DNA from: Firmicutes bacterium AF25-13AC
GTDB taxonomy: Bacteria > Bacillota > Clostridia > Lachnospirales > Lachnospiraceae
Direction: 5' to 3'
DNA length: 64,000 nucleotides
NCBI GenBank assembly: GCA_003478935.1
Contig: QUFP01000018.1
Coordinates: 1-64,000 of the forward strand
This document shows positions 28,934-38,738 of this stretch, in pieces. A program made the position numbers and the translations under genes. The notes beneath the pieces were generated by a model that saw nothing but the letters and a program-made list of their open reading frames with translations, was not told the DNA's origin and ran no database searches. Numbering within the stretch: position 1 is the stretch's first letter; every line of letters starts with the position of its first letter.

Positions 28934-31924
28934 ATGATAGAAAATGAGTTGAGAAAGCTTATTGGTGAGGCAAAAATGTGTCTTACTGACTTGCGCCCTT
29001 ATACAACACATGTTGCGCAGCTTGCATTAGAAGATATGATACAGCAGGCAGAGGCAGCAGTAAATCAGGACGAAAATGATGCATGTGGTTTATTACCGTT
29101 CACAACAAAACGCGAGTTTGGAGATTGGCATTGGAACAAAGAGGATGCCTGCCAGTTTGCAAAGAAGCGCTATACGATGGCGTCTGTCTTTTTTGAGCCG
29201 GGAAAGGTTTATAGTACATATGGACTAGAGGATGCACTGGCATGGTTTAAAACGCAGGATTTGAGAAAGCCGCTTGCTGCATCTGAGATTAACGAAAAAA
29301 GTTATGAAAAACAGGCATGTGAATTTTTGTCTATGGCAGAGACCTGCGAATACTATGAAAAAATATGCCGTGAATTTTTGAACAATATCACCTATGGAAA
29401 TTCAATCGGTCAGTGCAGTAACTTGGCAGGAGAGGCACTTTCACAGGCATTAAATCAGCTGACAAAAATTCGAGAAGAAAATACCGATATAACTGCAATT
29501 GCGAAGGCACTGGCTGCTTGCCTGAATGCATTGTGGGAACTTCGCTTATCACGAGTAGTTTGCAGCGAAAGTAATTTAGAATCTGGCGGCAACATTCTTC
29601 TTAGTGCAGCTCAGATGGAGGAAATTCGCCATAAAATCGAGTCCGATTCTCTCACGAAGGGTCAGTACGAGCAGATAAAAGCGCTTGCTGACATTGCGTC
29701 TCTTGAACAAAGAAAATCTGCGTACAGCGCACTTTTTGCCACAAGAGATGATTATGAACAGTTAAACCGCGAATTTGTCATTGAGACAAGCGCAGGCAAT
29801 CGCCCAAGTTTTGCAGTTCCGAAGGGAACTGTGTCAGCATCGTTTGCACTTCGACTGCCTCGCGAGGACAATGAGCGCGATGACCTTGGTCACATTCAGG
29901 TTTGGAATATTGGCTTAAAGGTTTCAGAGGGAGAGAATATCCATCTTGATATTGAGACAGCAAATAGTTTGGAAGTGAATGAACGTGAGACAGCAGTTTG
30001 CAAAGTAACACTGTGCAATAAAACATCCGATCATGAGGCTGTGTGGATCTATGACAAGGCGATTGCAATGCGTGATGATGCAATTTATACGGTAATGTTT
30101 GATGCAAAGCAGGATGGAAAGTTAAAAAAGGGTATGCAGATTGAGCTGACATTCTTTGACAAAGAGGGAAATAAGCTTGGCACACACGAGGAAAACTTTA
30201 ATCGCAAGGCATGGCTTGATGTGAAAAAATATAATATGTATACCCAGTGTGATGCAATTTGTTATTGGTATACAAAAGATACGGCATATGCAGAAAAGTC
30301 AAAGATTGAGATGCTTCATTTCTTAGATGATTTCTGTCAGGGTGCGCATCACTGGCTGCGTTACAACGAGCGTCCGGAGGGAAGCGATGCTTACGGCGGA
30401 GTGCAGGGAGGAAGAAGCCTATTTACAATAGCTGTAGCATATTCGATGATTCGTGACAGCGGAGTATGGAATAAGGAAGAAAAGGATCGTTTTTATGGTC
30501 TTGTTTCCTATATGCTGCGTTATCTGGCAGATCTTCGTGACCGTACACTTCTGACAAAGGAGCGGGCACAGCGTGGAAGCAGCAACTGGCAGACCGATAT
30601 GCACATCGGAAGCGCAGCCATTATGATGGCAATTCCTGATTTTCCAAATCGAAAGCTTTGGATGTATAATTCCGAGGCAGTGCTTAGGGCACAGTTAGAT
30701 TATAAATTAAATGCAGATGGCTCATGGCCGGAATCACCTCGTTACCATTTTGCTTCGCTGGAGCATTTTTCATTGTATGCAAGACTGTGGGAGCGTGAGT
30801 CTGGAGAAAATTGGTTTATCTCAAGGAATGCTAATATGCCGGGACTTATTGATATGTTTCGTTATCCACTGTACACACAGACACCGCCATATGCATATTT
30901 TAATGACTGCATTGCCACACCGCCATTTGGCGATCATAAGCTTGGAAATGGAACCGAGTTTGCGTTATATGGTTTGTACTGTGATCAGGTGGCACAGTAT
31001 GATCGTGACATTGCACAGAAAATGTACGCGACATGGTGTCGTGCAAAGAAGCCAGTGAAGGGCTTCTGGGGAGAATCGGTAACATTAGAGAATCTGATGT
31101 ATTCGTCTACACTGCAGGGTAGGGCAAATGCACAAGCTAGTCTTGATCTTAAATCATGTGCATCATTCCCAAATTCAGGAATCTATGTATTTCGCGATCA
31201 TTTTGGCACGCCGCAGGAAAATTACTTGGCTGTAATGTCCAGCCCGAAAAATATTGGACATGGTCATAAAGATCAGGGTGCTTTCATTTATTATTATCAT
31301 TGTATTCCTGTTATAATGGATTCTGGAATTGAAGGTTATTTTGAGGCAAGCACTCCATGGCATATATGCTCCTACTCACATGCTGTCATGCAGTTTGAGG
31401 CACCACCGCATGGACCGATTGAAAAGACAGCAGGCTTTATAAATCTGAGCGCAGGCACGTACAGTTTGGAGCGCGGATGGAATGATGGCCCGGATTGCAG
31501 CAAAGTCACACAGCTTTGCCTTAATGATACGAATGACAGCTGCGAAAGCATCTCAATGGAAATTAAAAATCCAAAGGGATGCGGTGTGCAGCATCGCACG
31601 ATCACAATTAACCATCTTGCAGAGACAGTTACAGTACAGGATACCGTTATGGATTTTTCTGGACAAGTATTATTTAATCTTCCGATTCTGGCAAAATCGG
31701 CAGTACAAAATGGAAATGAAATTTTTGCAGACGGATATTATGGTGTGAAAATTAAGATTACAATTCACTCAAATGCAGAGTTTGTTGTGATTGAGTCAGG
31801 ACGCGCAACGCCGATGGCACCGGGAGCAAACGATCATACCGACCTTTTGTATCTTCGCATAAAGGCAACGGCAGAGGATGGAGTTGCAATTACGATTGCA
31901 CCGTATAAGGAGCATTCTAAGTAA
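28934..31924 (+). CDS. Heparinase II/III-family protein (second)
   Basis: A 996-residue cytoplasmic protein without signal peptide. The N-terminal ~430 residues are helical then beta-rich. An alpha/alpha toroid contains GSNWQTDMHIGSAAIMMA and ADGSWPESPRYHFASLEHFS. The C-terminal beta-sandwich includes IGHGHKDQGAFIYYYHCIPV near residue 775, followed by YSHAVMQF, the heparinase-type histidine motif. The ATG at 28934 is better spaced from AGGGGGAAG than the TTG at 28928. Together with the paralogous gene at 23603 and the GH88 gene it suggests sequential lyase cleavage and removal of the unsaturated uronate. Polymer identity (glycosaminoglycan-like, alginate-like or plant uronan) cannot be told. 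Confidence 0.8.
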   Translation: MIENELRKLIGEAKMCLTDLRPYTTHVAQLALEDMIQQAEAAVNQDENDACGLLPFTTKREFGDWHWNKEDACQFAKKRYTMASVFFEPGKVYSTYGLEDALAWFKTQDLRKPLAASEINEKSYEKQACEFLSMAETCEYYEKICREFLNNITYGNSIGQCSNLAGEALSQALNQLTKIREENTDITAIAKALAACLNALWELRLSRVVCSESNLESGGNILLSAAQMEEIRHKIESDSLTKGQYEQIKALADIASLEQRKSAYSALFATRDDYEQLNREFVIETSAGNRPSFAVPKGTVSASFALRLPREDNERDDLGHIQVWNIGLKVSEGENIHLDIETANSLEVNERETAVCKVTLCNKTSDHEAVWIYDKAIAMRDDAIYTVMFDAKQDGKLKKGMQIELTFFDKEGNKLGTHEENFNRKAWLDVKKYNMYTQCDAICYWYTKDTAYAEKSKIEMLHFLDDFCQGAHHWLRYNERPEGSDAYGGVQGGRSLFTIAVAYSMIRDSGVWNKEEKDRFYGLVSYMLRYLADLRDRTLLTKERAQRGSSNWQTDMHIGSAAIMMAIPDFPNRKLWMYNSEAVLRAQLDYKLNADGSWPESPRYHFASLEHFSLYARLWERESGENWFISRNANMPGLIDMFRYPLYTQTPPYAYFNDCIATPPFGDHKLGNGTEFALYGLYCDQVAQYDRDIAQKMYATWCRAKKPVKGFWGESVTLENLMYSSTLQGRANAQASLDLKSCASFPNSGIYVFRDHFGTPQENYLAVMSSPKNIGHGHKDQGAFIYYYHCIPVIMDSGIEGYFEASTPWHICSYSHAVMQFEAPPHGPIEKTAGFINLSAGTYSLERGWNDGPDCSKVTQLCLNDTNDSCESISMEIKNPKGCGVQHRTITINHLAETVTVQDTVMDFSGQVLFNLPILAKSAVQNGNEIFADGYYGVKIKITIHSNAEFVVIESGRATPMAPGANDHTDLLYLRIKATAEDGVAITIAPYKEHSK

Positions 31925-31985
31925 TACATAAAAACTTCAAGTAACAAAAATATAAAATAAATTGGAAAGAGAGGAAATTTGAAAA

Positions 31986-33202
31986 GTGGAACACACAAAG
32001 AAATTTGACGCACTTACAAAATTTGCTGAGGCTGATGCCGTACAGCTGGAATCAACAGAAAAGGAATGGCTGGATCAGGTTTATGAAAAGATCGAAACAA
32101 AAATTCAGTGGGTCAGCGAAAAGTCAAAGGATAAGATCCCATATCTGACAATTAATGGAACACATGATGATCGCAGTGATCTGTCAAAAGAGTGGAGAGC
32201 AGATGATGGCCTAAACTGGTGGACGAATGGTTTCTGGGGCGGCATTTTATGGATGCTGTATCAGGCTTCCGGACGCGAGCGCTATGCTGAGATTGCGCGA
32301 ATCTCTGAAAAAAGATGGATGCATGCCTTGATAGTTACTATGGACTTCATCACGATGTTGGTTTTATGTGGAGGCCAACCGCGGCAGCAGATTATGACTT
32401 GACACACAATAAAGAGTCAAGAAAGCGTGCGCTTCATGCAGCAAATCTTTTAGCAGGACGTTTTAATCCGGTTGGTCAGTACATTCGTGCATGGAATGAT
32501 ATTCCGGGATCAGATGACGATACAAGAGGCTGGGCAATTATTGACTGTATGCTTAATTTATCTCTTCTTTACTGGGCATCTGAGGAGACTGGAGATCCTC
32601 GTTTTCGTCAGATTGCAATGCTTCATGCCGATACCGTACAGAAATATTTTGTACGCCCAGATGGATCTGTAAATCACATCATAGAGTTTAATCCAGAGAC
32701 TGGCGAATTTGTTCGAGCTTACGGCGGTCAGGGGTACTGCGAGGGATCAGCGTGGACACGCGGTCAAGGCTGGGCGGTATATGGCTTTATGATTAGCTAT
32801 ATTCATACTGGTAAGCAGGAATATCTTGATACCGCAAAGCGTATTGCACACTATATTATGGCAAATATTCCGGACAGTGGCATCATTCCAGTTGATTTTA
32901 GACAGCCAAAAGAGCCGGCATGGGAGGATTCCTGTGCAGCATGCGTTATTGCAAATGGATTAATTGAGATTGCAAAGTATGTGCCAGAATTAGAAAAAGA
33001 TATGTACATAAGAGCGGCAGTTAAAATCTTAAAGGCAATTGATCAGACAAGAGCAAACTGGGGAACAGATTGTGATTCCATCGTATTAAATTGTACGGGT
33101 GCTTACCATAGTCCAGATCATCATTTTACAATGGTGTATGCAGATTTTTATTTTATCGAGGCTGTATTAAAGCTTAGAGAAAATGACTACTTTATGTGGT
33201 AA
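31986..33202 (+). CDS. GH88 unsaturated glucuronyl hydrolase, with an apparent 1-nt deletion
   Basis: Cytoplasmic enzyme that hydrates the 4,5-unsaturated uronic acid at the non-reducing end of lyase products. It has LNWWTNGFWGGILW near the N-terminus, Asp in HHDVGFMW (about 124) and Asp in GWAIIDCMLNL (about 186). These are spaced 62 residues apart like the catalytic pair Asp88/Asp149 of Bacillus UGL. RGQGWAVYGF follows. The start is GTG at 31986 with AGAGAGG upstream. The frame is lost at about 32313, where an A7 run appears as A6 (GAA AAA AAG ATG restored). About 406 aa in total, close to the family length of ~380. Last gene of the plus-strand operon. Confidence 0.9.
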
Positions 33203-33226
33203 CAAAATAGACATGTAATACATTAC

Positions 33227-33289
33227 AAAAAGATCTCTGAATTCAAAAAAATCAAAACTAAGATTGATATAGAAATCCAGAGATCTTTT
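33227..33289. terminator. Bidirectional terminator between GH88 and DUF624 genes
   Basis: AAAAAGATCTCTG at 33227-33239 and CAGAGATCTTTT at 33278-33289 form a long stem with A and T flanks, between convergent genes. A 38-nt AT-rich loop separates the arms. Confidence 0.8.
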
Positions 33290-33299
33290 ATATTTATTT

Positions 33300-33959
33300 T
33301 CATTTTGCATCATTCATCACAGCTACACTTCCAGGCGTAAACTCATGGTCAGGAAGATACTGGCGAAAAATTCTGTTAAAAATATAAGACTGTAAAAATG
33401 CAATTAACGGAAATCCGAATATAACAAGCGGATAAAACTTTAATACCATCAAAGCGCTACCGCCAAATAAAAGAATAACAAGGCAGATGCTCCAGTGAAT
33501 ATTTTTGAGTGAGATAAAAAGGCTACAGCGAAGCAGTTCTATTATTCGCATGTCGAACTGGGACAATAGCGGAAAAAAATAAATAGAGATCAGCGCAAAG
33601 ATCACAAACAGGCTTAAAAATAGGTGTGAAGCAATGCGAAGCAGATCATTTGGACTGCCAGAAAGGTTCCACCAGTTAAAACAGATCATGCCAAAGAAGG
33701 CAAGCACGATCAGCCATACACCAGTCGCCTGCAAGAAGTTTTCTTTAAATGAGTGAAAGAAATCTTTTGCAATATAACCTTCATCATCTCGTGTCATGCG
33801 CATCGCAGTGTAGTAAACTGCAGTTGTGGAGGCACCGATCGTTATGATGGGGAGACTACAGATCAGCCATAAAAAATTGAGCCATGCCAGATACATGATT
33901 TTCGTCAGAAAATTTGCAATCTTATTATCTGGATTAAAAATGTTAAACAGGTTTTTCAT
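33300..33959 (-). CDS. DUF624 (YesL-like) membrane protein
   Basis: A 219-residue membrane protein with about five hydrophobic helices, including MYLAWLNFLWLICSLPIITIGA, which is characteristic of the YesL/DUF624 family. YesL is encoded in the B. subtilis rhamnogalacturonan (yes) locus and relatives accompany LplB-type oligosaccharide importers. A role in uptake or envelope assembly is suspected but not shown. The ATG at 33959 follows AAAGGAATTA; the open frame upstream to 34121 has no ribosome site. It is convergent with GH88 and divergent from the carbon-nitrogen hydrolase, so it is expressed separately from the enzyme operon. Confidence 0.85.
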   Translation of the reverse strand: MKNLFNIFNPDNKIANFLTKIMYLAWLNFLWLICSLPIITIGASTTAVYYTAMRMTRDDEGYIAKDFFHSFKENFLQATGVWLIVLAFFGMICFNWWNLSGSPNDLLRIASHLFLSLFVIFALISIYFFPLLSQFDMRIIELLRCSLFISLKNIHWSICLVILLFGGSALMVLKFYPLVIFGFPLIAFLQSYIFNRIFRQYLPDHEFTPGSVAVMNDAK

Positions 33960-34179
33960 AGTAAATAATTCCTTTCTATTTGCTTTTTGTTCTTGTCGAG
34001 CTTTGCTTGTCGCATTTTTGCTTTTCTTCCATTTCTTCTGCTTTCTAGTATAAAGAAGACAGAGAGAAAAACAAGACAAAAAGTTTATGAAAGAGCTGAT
34101 CTGTAAAAAACAAACTACCAAATATCAGTCATCTGTGATAAAACAAATAAAAACTATGAAAACAGAAAGGTGGCAGAAC

Positions 34180-35037
34180 ATGAAACTTGCATTGATTCAG
34201 ACAAAGCAAAATGAACTTTACAATTTTCCGGGGACACGGACTTTTGATACAGAAGAGGTATTGCAGCTGCGACATGAATACATGGAAGAAGTATTTCGCA
34301 TGGCAGAAGAAGCGGCAAAAGAGGGAGCTGACTTGATTGCTACAACAGAAGTAGTAAATTACAGTGGTCATTTTTCAAAAATAAAAGTGCCATATGCTGA
34401 TTTGTATCAGGAGATGAGCCAAGAGCAGGAAGAGATATCAAATGAGAAAAATAACAAATCCGATTATAATGTGCCAACAAATGAGGAGGCTCGTTTTGCA
34501 GCAATTGCAGCAAAGTACGGTGTAATGATTCTTGCTGGACTAGCGCGAAAGGAAAACGGAAAACTCTATAATAGTACGGTTTTCTGGGGAAGAGACGGCA
34601 AGGTGCTAGATATCTATCATAAGATTCATCTGGCAGGAGATGAGTCAGAAGTGTTCACACTGGGTGATAGACTTCACACCATTGATACCGAATTTGGGCG
34701 AATCGGAATGGCGATCTGCTGGGATATGCAATTTCCTGAGATGGCAAGAAATCTCGCAAAGATGGGCACTGATCTAATTGTGTGTTCGACATGGGGATGG
34801 GAGTGGATTTATGGTCCGGCAAGAGCCTATGAAAATGGTATTTTTGTAGCGGCAGCAATGGCAGTTCCGTATTGGATGCCAATTGAAGATCTAAGGCGAC
34901 CGAGTATGGTTGTTTCACCAGATGGAAAGATTTTGTCAGAAGGTCCGACTGACAAGGCAGCAATTGTGTATTGTGAGATTAATGATATTCACTGCAAACA
35001 AAGCAGGGAGTTTCGCCTGAACACACCACTTCGGTGA
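34180..35037 (+). CDS. Carbon-nitrogen hydrolase (nitrilase superfamily)
   Basis: A 285-residue cytoplasmic amidase-fold enzyme. The Glu-Lys-Cys triad can be traced: Glu in TTEVVNYSGH near residue 50, Lys in YHKIHLAGDESE near 150, and the nucleophilic Cys in GMAICWDMQFPEMARN near 181. The superfamily hydrolyses amides or nitriles; the substrate here is unknown. The ATG at 34180 has AGAAAGGTGG upstream, while the longer open frame to 34087 lacks one. Its position beside YesL at the end of the uronide locus suggests possible removal of an amide (for example an N-acyl or amidated uronate), which is only an inference. Confidence 0.82.
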   Translation: MKLALIQTKQNELYNFPGTRTFDTEEVLQLRHEYMEEVFRMAEEAAKEGADLIATTEVVNYSGHFSKIKVPYADLYQEMSQEQEEISNEKNNKSDYNVPTNEEARFAAIAAKYGVMILAGLARKENGKLYNSTVFWGRDGKVLDIYHKIHLAGDESEVFTLGDRLHTIDTEFGRIGMAICWDMQFPEMARNLAKMGTDLIVCSTWGWEWIYGPARAYENGIFVAAAMAVPYWMPIEDLRRPSMVVSPDGKILSEGPTDKAAIVYCEINDIHCKQSREFRLNTPLR

Positions 35038-35072
35038 ACAAGATTTGCAATTTGTAAAAAAATGCAATAAAA

Positions 35073-35094
35073 CAGGCGGCAAGAAAGTCGCCTG
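35073..35094 (-). terminator. Second hairpin downstream of the deacetylase gene
   Basis: On the minus strand CAGGCGAC pairs with GCCGCCTG (one wobble position) and is followed by TTTTATT. It backs up the stronger terminator at 35132-35152. Confidence 0.6.
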
Positions 35095-35131
35095 AAAAAT
35101 AATAGTAAATTTACTTTGCCCAAAGAAAAAT

Positions 35132-35152
35132 AAGGCGGCCATTGGCCGCCTA
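35132..35152. terminator. Bidirectional terminator between hydrolase and deacetylase genes
   Basis: AGGCGGCC-AT-TGGCCGCCT is a GC-rich hairpin. On the minus strand it is followed by TTATTTTTC, and on the plus strand by TATTTCATTT. Confidence 0.82.
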
Positions 35153-35154
35153 TT

Positions 35155-36624
35155 TCATTTCGCCCACGGAAAGATAATCGAGAGACTGTCATCTGAGGAA
35201 TTGCTTTCTGAAGTAGTATCTGGTGCAGATTCAGCAGTTTGTGAGCCTTCGGTCTGATTTTCGCTTTGAGATTGTCCTGCCGTCGGTGCTTGTGTTTCGA
35301 CCTCGGATTGCTGCACTTGTGTTTCAGCTGACGTATTTGTCTCTGGCTGAATCTCAGTGGACTCCTGTGTCTGTCCAAGCGCTGGATCAAAGTAATTATA
35401 AACCTGACCTGGTACCATGCCGCCTCTTGCAGCTGCCATTTCACTGACTGTAACGAGCTCATAGCCGGCAGCAATCAGTTCTGGGATGATAATTTGGGAT
35501 GCCTGCGCAGAGGATGCTTCCATATCGTGCATAAGCACAATGGCGCCGTCTTTTACCTTGCTTCTTATCGTATCGCATGTGGTTGCCACATCATGATGCT
35601 GCCAGTCAATTGTGTCCACGCACCACATGATAAGCGGATAACCGTCATCAACAGCTGCTACATTGGCACATGATGCATCATCAGTTGCGCCTGTCGGCGG
35701 TCTCATGATGCATGGGCGGTTTCCTGTAATCATCTGCACATAGGAGCTTGTACTGCTGATTTCCTGATCTGTTACCTGTGCATCCATATTTGTAATTTTA
35801 TAATGATTGTAGGTATGATTTCCAATTTCAGAACCTGAATTTTCAATATTTTGGATAATATCCGCGCAGCGTTCTACATTCCTGCCAAGAACAAAGAATG
35901 TAGCATAGGCACCATTTGCCGTCAGAGTATCAAGAATAATCTGTGTATTTTGCGTGGAAGGACCATCATCATACGTCAGTGCAACCATCGGCTTTGTGGC
36001 GTCAACAGTGTGCCTAAGCTTTCCCTGTGAGGTAAAATCGTAGACGAGATCACCGATACGGTGGCAGCCTACATATACATGTCCATTTTCATCTGTCATA
36101 CCAGTAGCGCCGTCAGGAAAAGTAAAATTCCCTGTCACAGCTTTTCCATCTTCACCGAAATAGTAATAATAGCCATCATCGCATTTTACAGTAGAGCAAA
36201 AATATTGGCGGCCATCATCAGTAAAACAATATGTATCACCATTTTCATCTATATAGCGACCTGTCTGCATTATGCCGTCATCAGAAAAAAGATAGCGTGA
36301 ATCATCGATCATTTGATATCCAGTCAAAAGATAGCCATTCTGGCAGTAGCCCATCGTGCCGTCAGCATTTGTAATCCAGCCCTCAGCAGGCTTGTTGTCA
36401 TCATCAGTTCGGTAAAGTGCTTCTCTGTCAAAAGTCTCAGATTCTGTTTCATAAAAGCTCTCGGATTCATTGGCAGCCAAGTTCGCTTCATAGTCATCTG
36501 TAGATGTAGCGATAGTTTGATTAGAAGGTGCATTTGAAGTACATGCGTTTAAAAAGAACGTGCCAGACAGTCCAAGAGCAAGTGCCAGCTTTTTTAGCTG
36601 GCCTCTTTTTGTAATATTATGCAT
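35155..36624 (-). CDS. Polysaccharide deacetylase lipoprotein with cell-wall-binding repeats
   Basis: A 489-residue surface lipoprotein. The signal ends in lipobox LNAC with Cys28. Residues ~80-185 hold tandem choline/cell-wall-binding-like repeats (GWITNADGTMGYCQNGYLLTG, SRYLFSDDGIMQTGRYIDE). A NodB domain from ~190 to 400 has all five motifs: TYDDGPS, HTYNH, RPPTGA, CVDTIDW and LMHD. The Asp-Asp and His-His residues give metal binding and catalysis. A Gln/Glu/Ser/Thr-rich tail follows, ending SIIFPWAK. The enzyme probably removes N-acetyl groups from peptidoglycan or another surface glycan. It is an independent unit flanked by terminators. Confidence 0.9.
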   Translation of the reverse strand: MHNITKRGQLKKLALALGLSGTFFLNACTSNAPSNQTIATSTDDYEANLAANESESFYETESETFDREALYRTDDDNKPAEGWITNADGTMGYCQNGYLLTGYQMIDDSRYLFSDDGIMQTGRYIDENGDTYCFTDDGRQYFCSTVKCDDGYYYYFGEDGKAVTGNFTFPDGATGMTDENGHVYVGCHRIGDLVYDFTSQGKLRHTVDATKPMVALTYDDGPSTQNTQIILDTLTANGAYATFFVLGRNVERCADIIQNIENSGSEIGNHTYNHYKITNMDAQVTDQEISSTSSYVQMITGNRPCIMRPPTGATDDASCANVAAVDDGYPLIMWCVDTIDWQHHDVATTCDTIRSKVKDGAIVLMHDMEASSAQASQIIIPELIAAGYELVTVSEMAAARGGMVPGQVYNYFDPALGQTQESTEIQPETNTSAETQVQQSEVETQAPTAGQSQSENQTEGSQTAESAPDTTSESNSSDDSLSIIFPWAK

Positions 36625-36748
36625 TGGATGAAATCCCCCATTAATCGAAATTTAGATTTCTACTAGTATAGCACGCAGTTAAAAAAAAGGGAACATGAGA
36701 AAAATCACTTTCAGCAAAAAATGTTATTTTCAATCAAAAAAAATATAG

Positions 36749-36754
36749 TATAAT
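36749..36754 (+). promoter_or_regulatory. Likely -10 element of the Cache-GGDEF gene
   Basis: A perfect TATAAT lies about 83 bp upstream of the start codon. The matching -35 is weak (ATTTTC at 17 bp), so regulation or an activator is possible. Confidence 0.45.
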
Positions 36755-36836
36755 GAAAAAAAGGAAACTTGTAAAAGAGTGGAATTAATTGTGCGAGTGC
36801 TCTTAGAAGTAAAGATACATGAGAGGAGGCAAGAGG

Positions 36837-38711
36837 ATGATAAGAAAGAAGTGGAAGCATTTTTTGATATCAGCTGCATTGCTTACAATTATATTTGTTA
36901 GTATTGAACGTTACAATAATTATATTGGTCAGAAGTTTTATAAGGAAAGTACGCAGGGGCTGTTTGCTACATATGAGCAGCTTGATAAGACCTTTTTGAT
37001 GTTTGTGCAGCGCAATTGGAATGCACTTGAGGACTGGTGCAATTATTTGAATTATTGTGTAGAAGAACAGGATAAAAAAGAACGAAATGCAGAAGATGGA
37101 TGGGGTGATTTTGTAAATGACCGTAAAAATTGGCAGTACAGCGATTTTTATGTTTTTAATGAAGATTGTGAGTTCTGGACTATTGATGGACGAAGAGGAA
37201 CGGCAGAGCACGTGAAGACCGCTTTTAAAGAGCTTTATGAAAAAAAGGGTCCTATTGTGTCAAGCTATGTTGCAAGCGATGGAGAAACTAAAATCGTATT
37301 TGCAGTTCCTTCAGATCCCATTGAGTTAAATAACGTGACATATACAGCGTTTGCAGTTTCATATGATAACAGTGTTGTAGAAAAGATGATTGGAGGTGGT
37401 GTATACAATAATAAAAGTGATTGTTACATAGTTGATTCTGATGGAACAGTGCTTATGTCACTTGAACCAGAGACGCAGATCACAGATGACTTTGACAATA
37501 TTTTTGATTTTATTCAGAAAAAAACGCAGTCATATAACAAAGATTATCTGGAGCGCATGAAGAAAACTGTGCCAACAAAGGGCAAAGGAAGTATTTCATT
37601 TAAATATCAAAAATCAGAGTATTATCTTGTCTATCAGCCGGTAGGAATTGACGACTGGTCAATTGTAGGTATTGTGGAAAAGAGTGTTGTTGACTCTGGT
37701 ATGAGAATGGTTCAGGGAACGACTATCGTTTTGTTGTGCATGATGGCAATATGTATAATGATTGGAGTTGTCATTTTAATGAAGCAGCGTGCAAATGCAC
37801 AGCTCCAAAAAGAAGCAGACGAGCGCATCAAAGCGGAAAAGAAAAAGGAAATTTCCGAGCAGCTGTTTTTGGGAATTTCGCAGATTGTTGACTGTTTTGC
37901 AATTTGCGATTTAGAAAATAACAGATATGAATATGAAGACAAGCGAGGCGAATATCTTTATCCGAAAAAAGGAGCTTATGACCAATTTATTAAGGAAATT
38001 TCTGATCAATATACGATATTGACAGATGGAGAAAATGCAAAGTTTACGAATATGCTTTCTGTTTGGAATGTGCGGCAGCTGATAAAGGGACAGAAGGATT
38101 CTTATTGTTTGGAGTATTGCGCCAGAGATAAAAGCAGATTCTTTATTATGAGTGTGATTCCGGTTGAGTGGGAAGGGGATATGCTTACAAAAATCATGCT
38201 TGTTACACAGGATATGGGACAGCAGCATGAGCTTGAAAACCTTGCTAATACAGATGCGCTTACAGGACTCTTTAATAAACGTTATTTTGAAAAAATGATG
38301 GAAATAAGAGATGAAAAGAAAAAACCGTATGCTCTGTTTTATATGGATCTTGATTTTTTTAAGCCTGTGAATGATACATATGGCCATGAGATGGGTGATA
38401 AAGTTCTAAAGGAAGTGGCAAAAAGACTTCTTAAATGTATCAGAAGCAATGATTATGCTTTCCGCATTGGCGGTGACGAATTTATGCTCATCTTAAACGG
38501 AAATCTGGATGCACAGCTTTGTGAAAAGAGAATTGAGCGTATAAAAAAGCTGATTGGAGAACCGTATGAGTTTGATGGTCATACGATCAAGATAGGAATT
38601 AGCTGCGGAAGTGCTGTCTATCCTGATGATGCCGACTGTGCAGCAGATATCCAAAATCTTGCAGATAAACGCATGTATGAAGATAAGAAAATTAACCATG
38701 CACAGCGGTGA
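36837..38711 (+). CDS. Cache-domain diguanylate cyclase (GGDEF) with I-site
   Basis: A 624-residue membrane sensor. Membrane helix at about 8-27, an extracellular Cache-type sensor from ~30 to 295, a second helix at ~300-320 (IVLLCMMAICIMIGVVIL), a basic coiled linker, a PAS-sized region, then GGDEF from ~470. RIGGDEFMLIL is intact, and RSND lies exactly five residues before GGDEF, giving the RxxD product-inhibition site. It is therefore predicted to make c-di-GMP in response to an extracellular ligand and to be feedback-inhibited. The ATG at 36837 is chosen for its GAGGAGG site; an ATG at 36819 overlaps that site. Confidence 0.88.
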   Translation: MIRKKWKHFLISAALLTIIFVSIERYNNYIGQKFYKESTQGLFATYEQLDKTFLMFVQRNWNALEDWCNYLNYCVEEQDKKERNAEDGWGDFVNDRKNWQYSDFYVFNEDCEFWTIDGRRGTAEHVKTAFKELYEKKGPIVSSYVASDGETKIVFAVPSDPIELNNVTYTAFAVSYDNSVVEKMIGGGVYNNKSDCYIVDSDGTVLMSLEPETQITDDFDNIFDFIQKKTQSYNKDYLERMKKTVPTKGKGSISFKYQKSEYYLVYQPVGIDDWSIVGIVEKSVVDSGMRMVQGTTIVLLCMMAICIMIGVVILMKQRANAQLQKEADERIKAEKKKEISEQLFLGISQIVDCFAICDLENNRYEYEDKRGEYLYPKKGAYDQFIKEISDQYTILTDGENAKFTNMLSVWNVRQLIKGQKDSYCLEYCARDKSRFFIMSVIPVEWEGDMLTKIMLVTQDMGQQHELENLANTDALTGLFNKRYFEKMMEIRDEKKKPYALFYMDLDFFKPVNDTYGHEMGDKVLKEVAKRLLKCIRSNDYAFRIGGDEFMLILNGNLDAQLCEKRIERIKKLIGEPYEFDGHTIKIGISCGSAVYPDDADCAADIQNLADKRMYEDKKINHAQR

Positions 38712-38738
38712 AAAACATCAAGGCAGGTCGGGGGGGGG

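Noticed and set aside
32308..32314. A6G tract in the GH88 gene as a programmed -1 frameshift site
   Set aside because: The heptamer is not in the X XXY YYZ register of the upstream frame, no stimulatory structure is obvious, and the same -1 loss occurs at nine other sites without slippery sequences.
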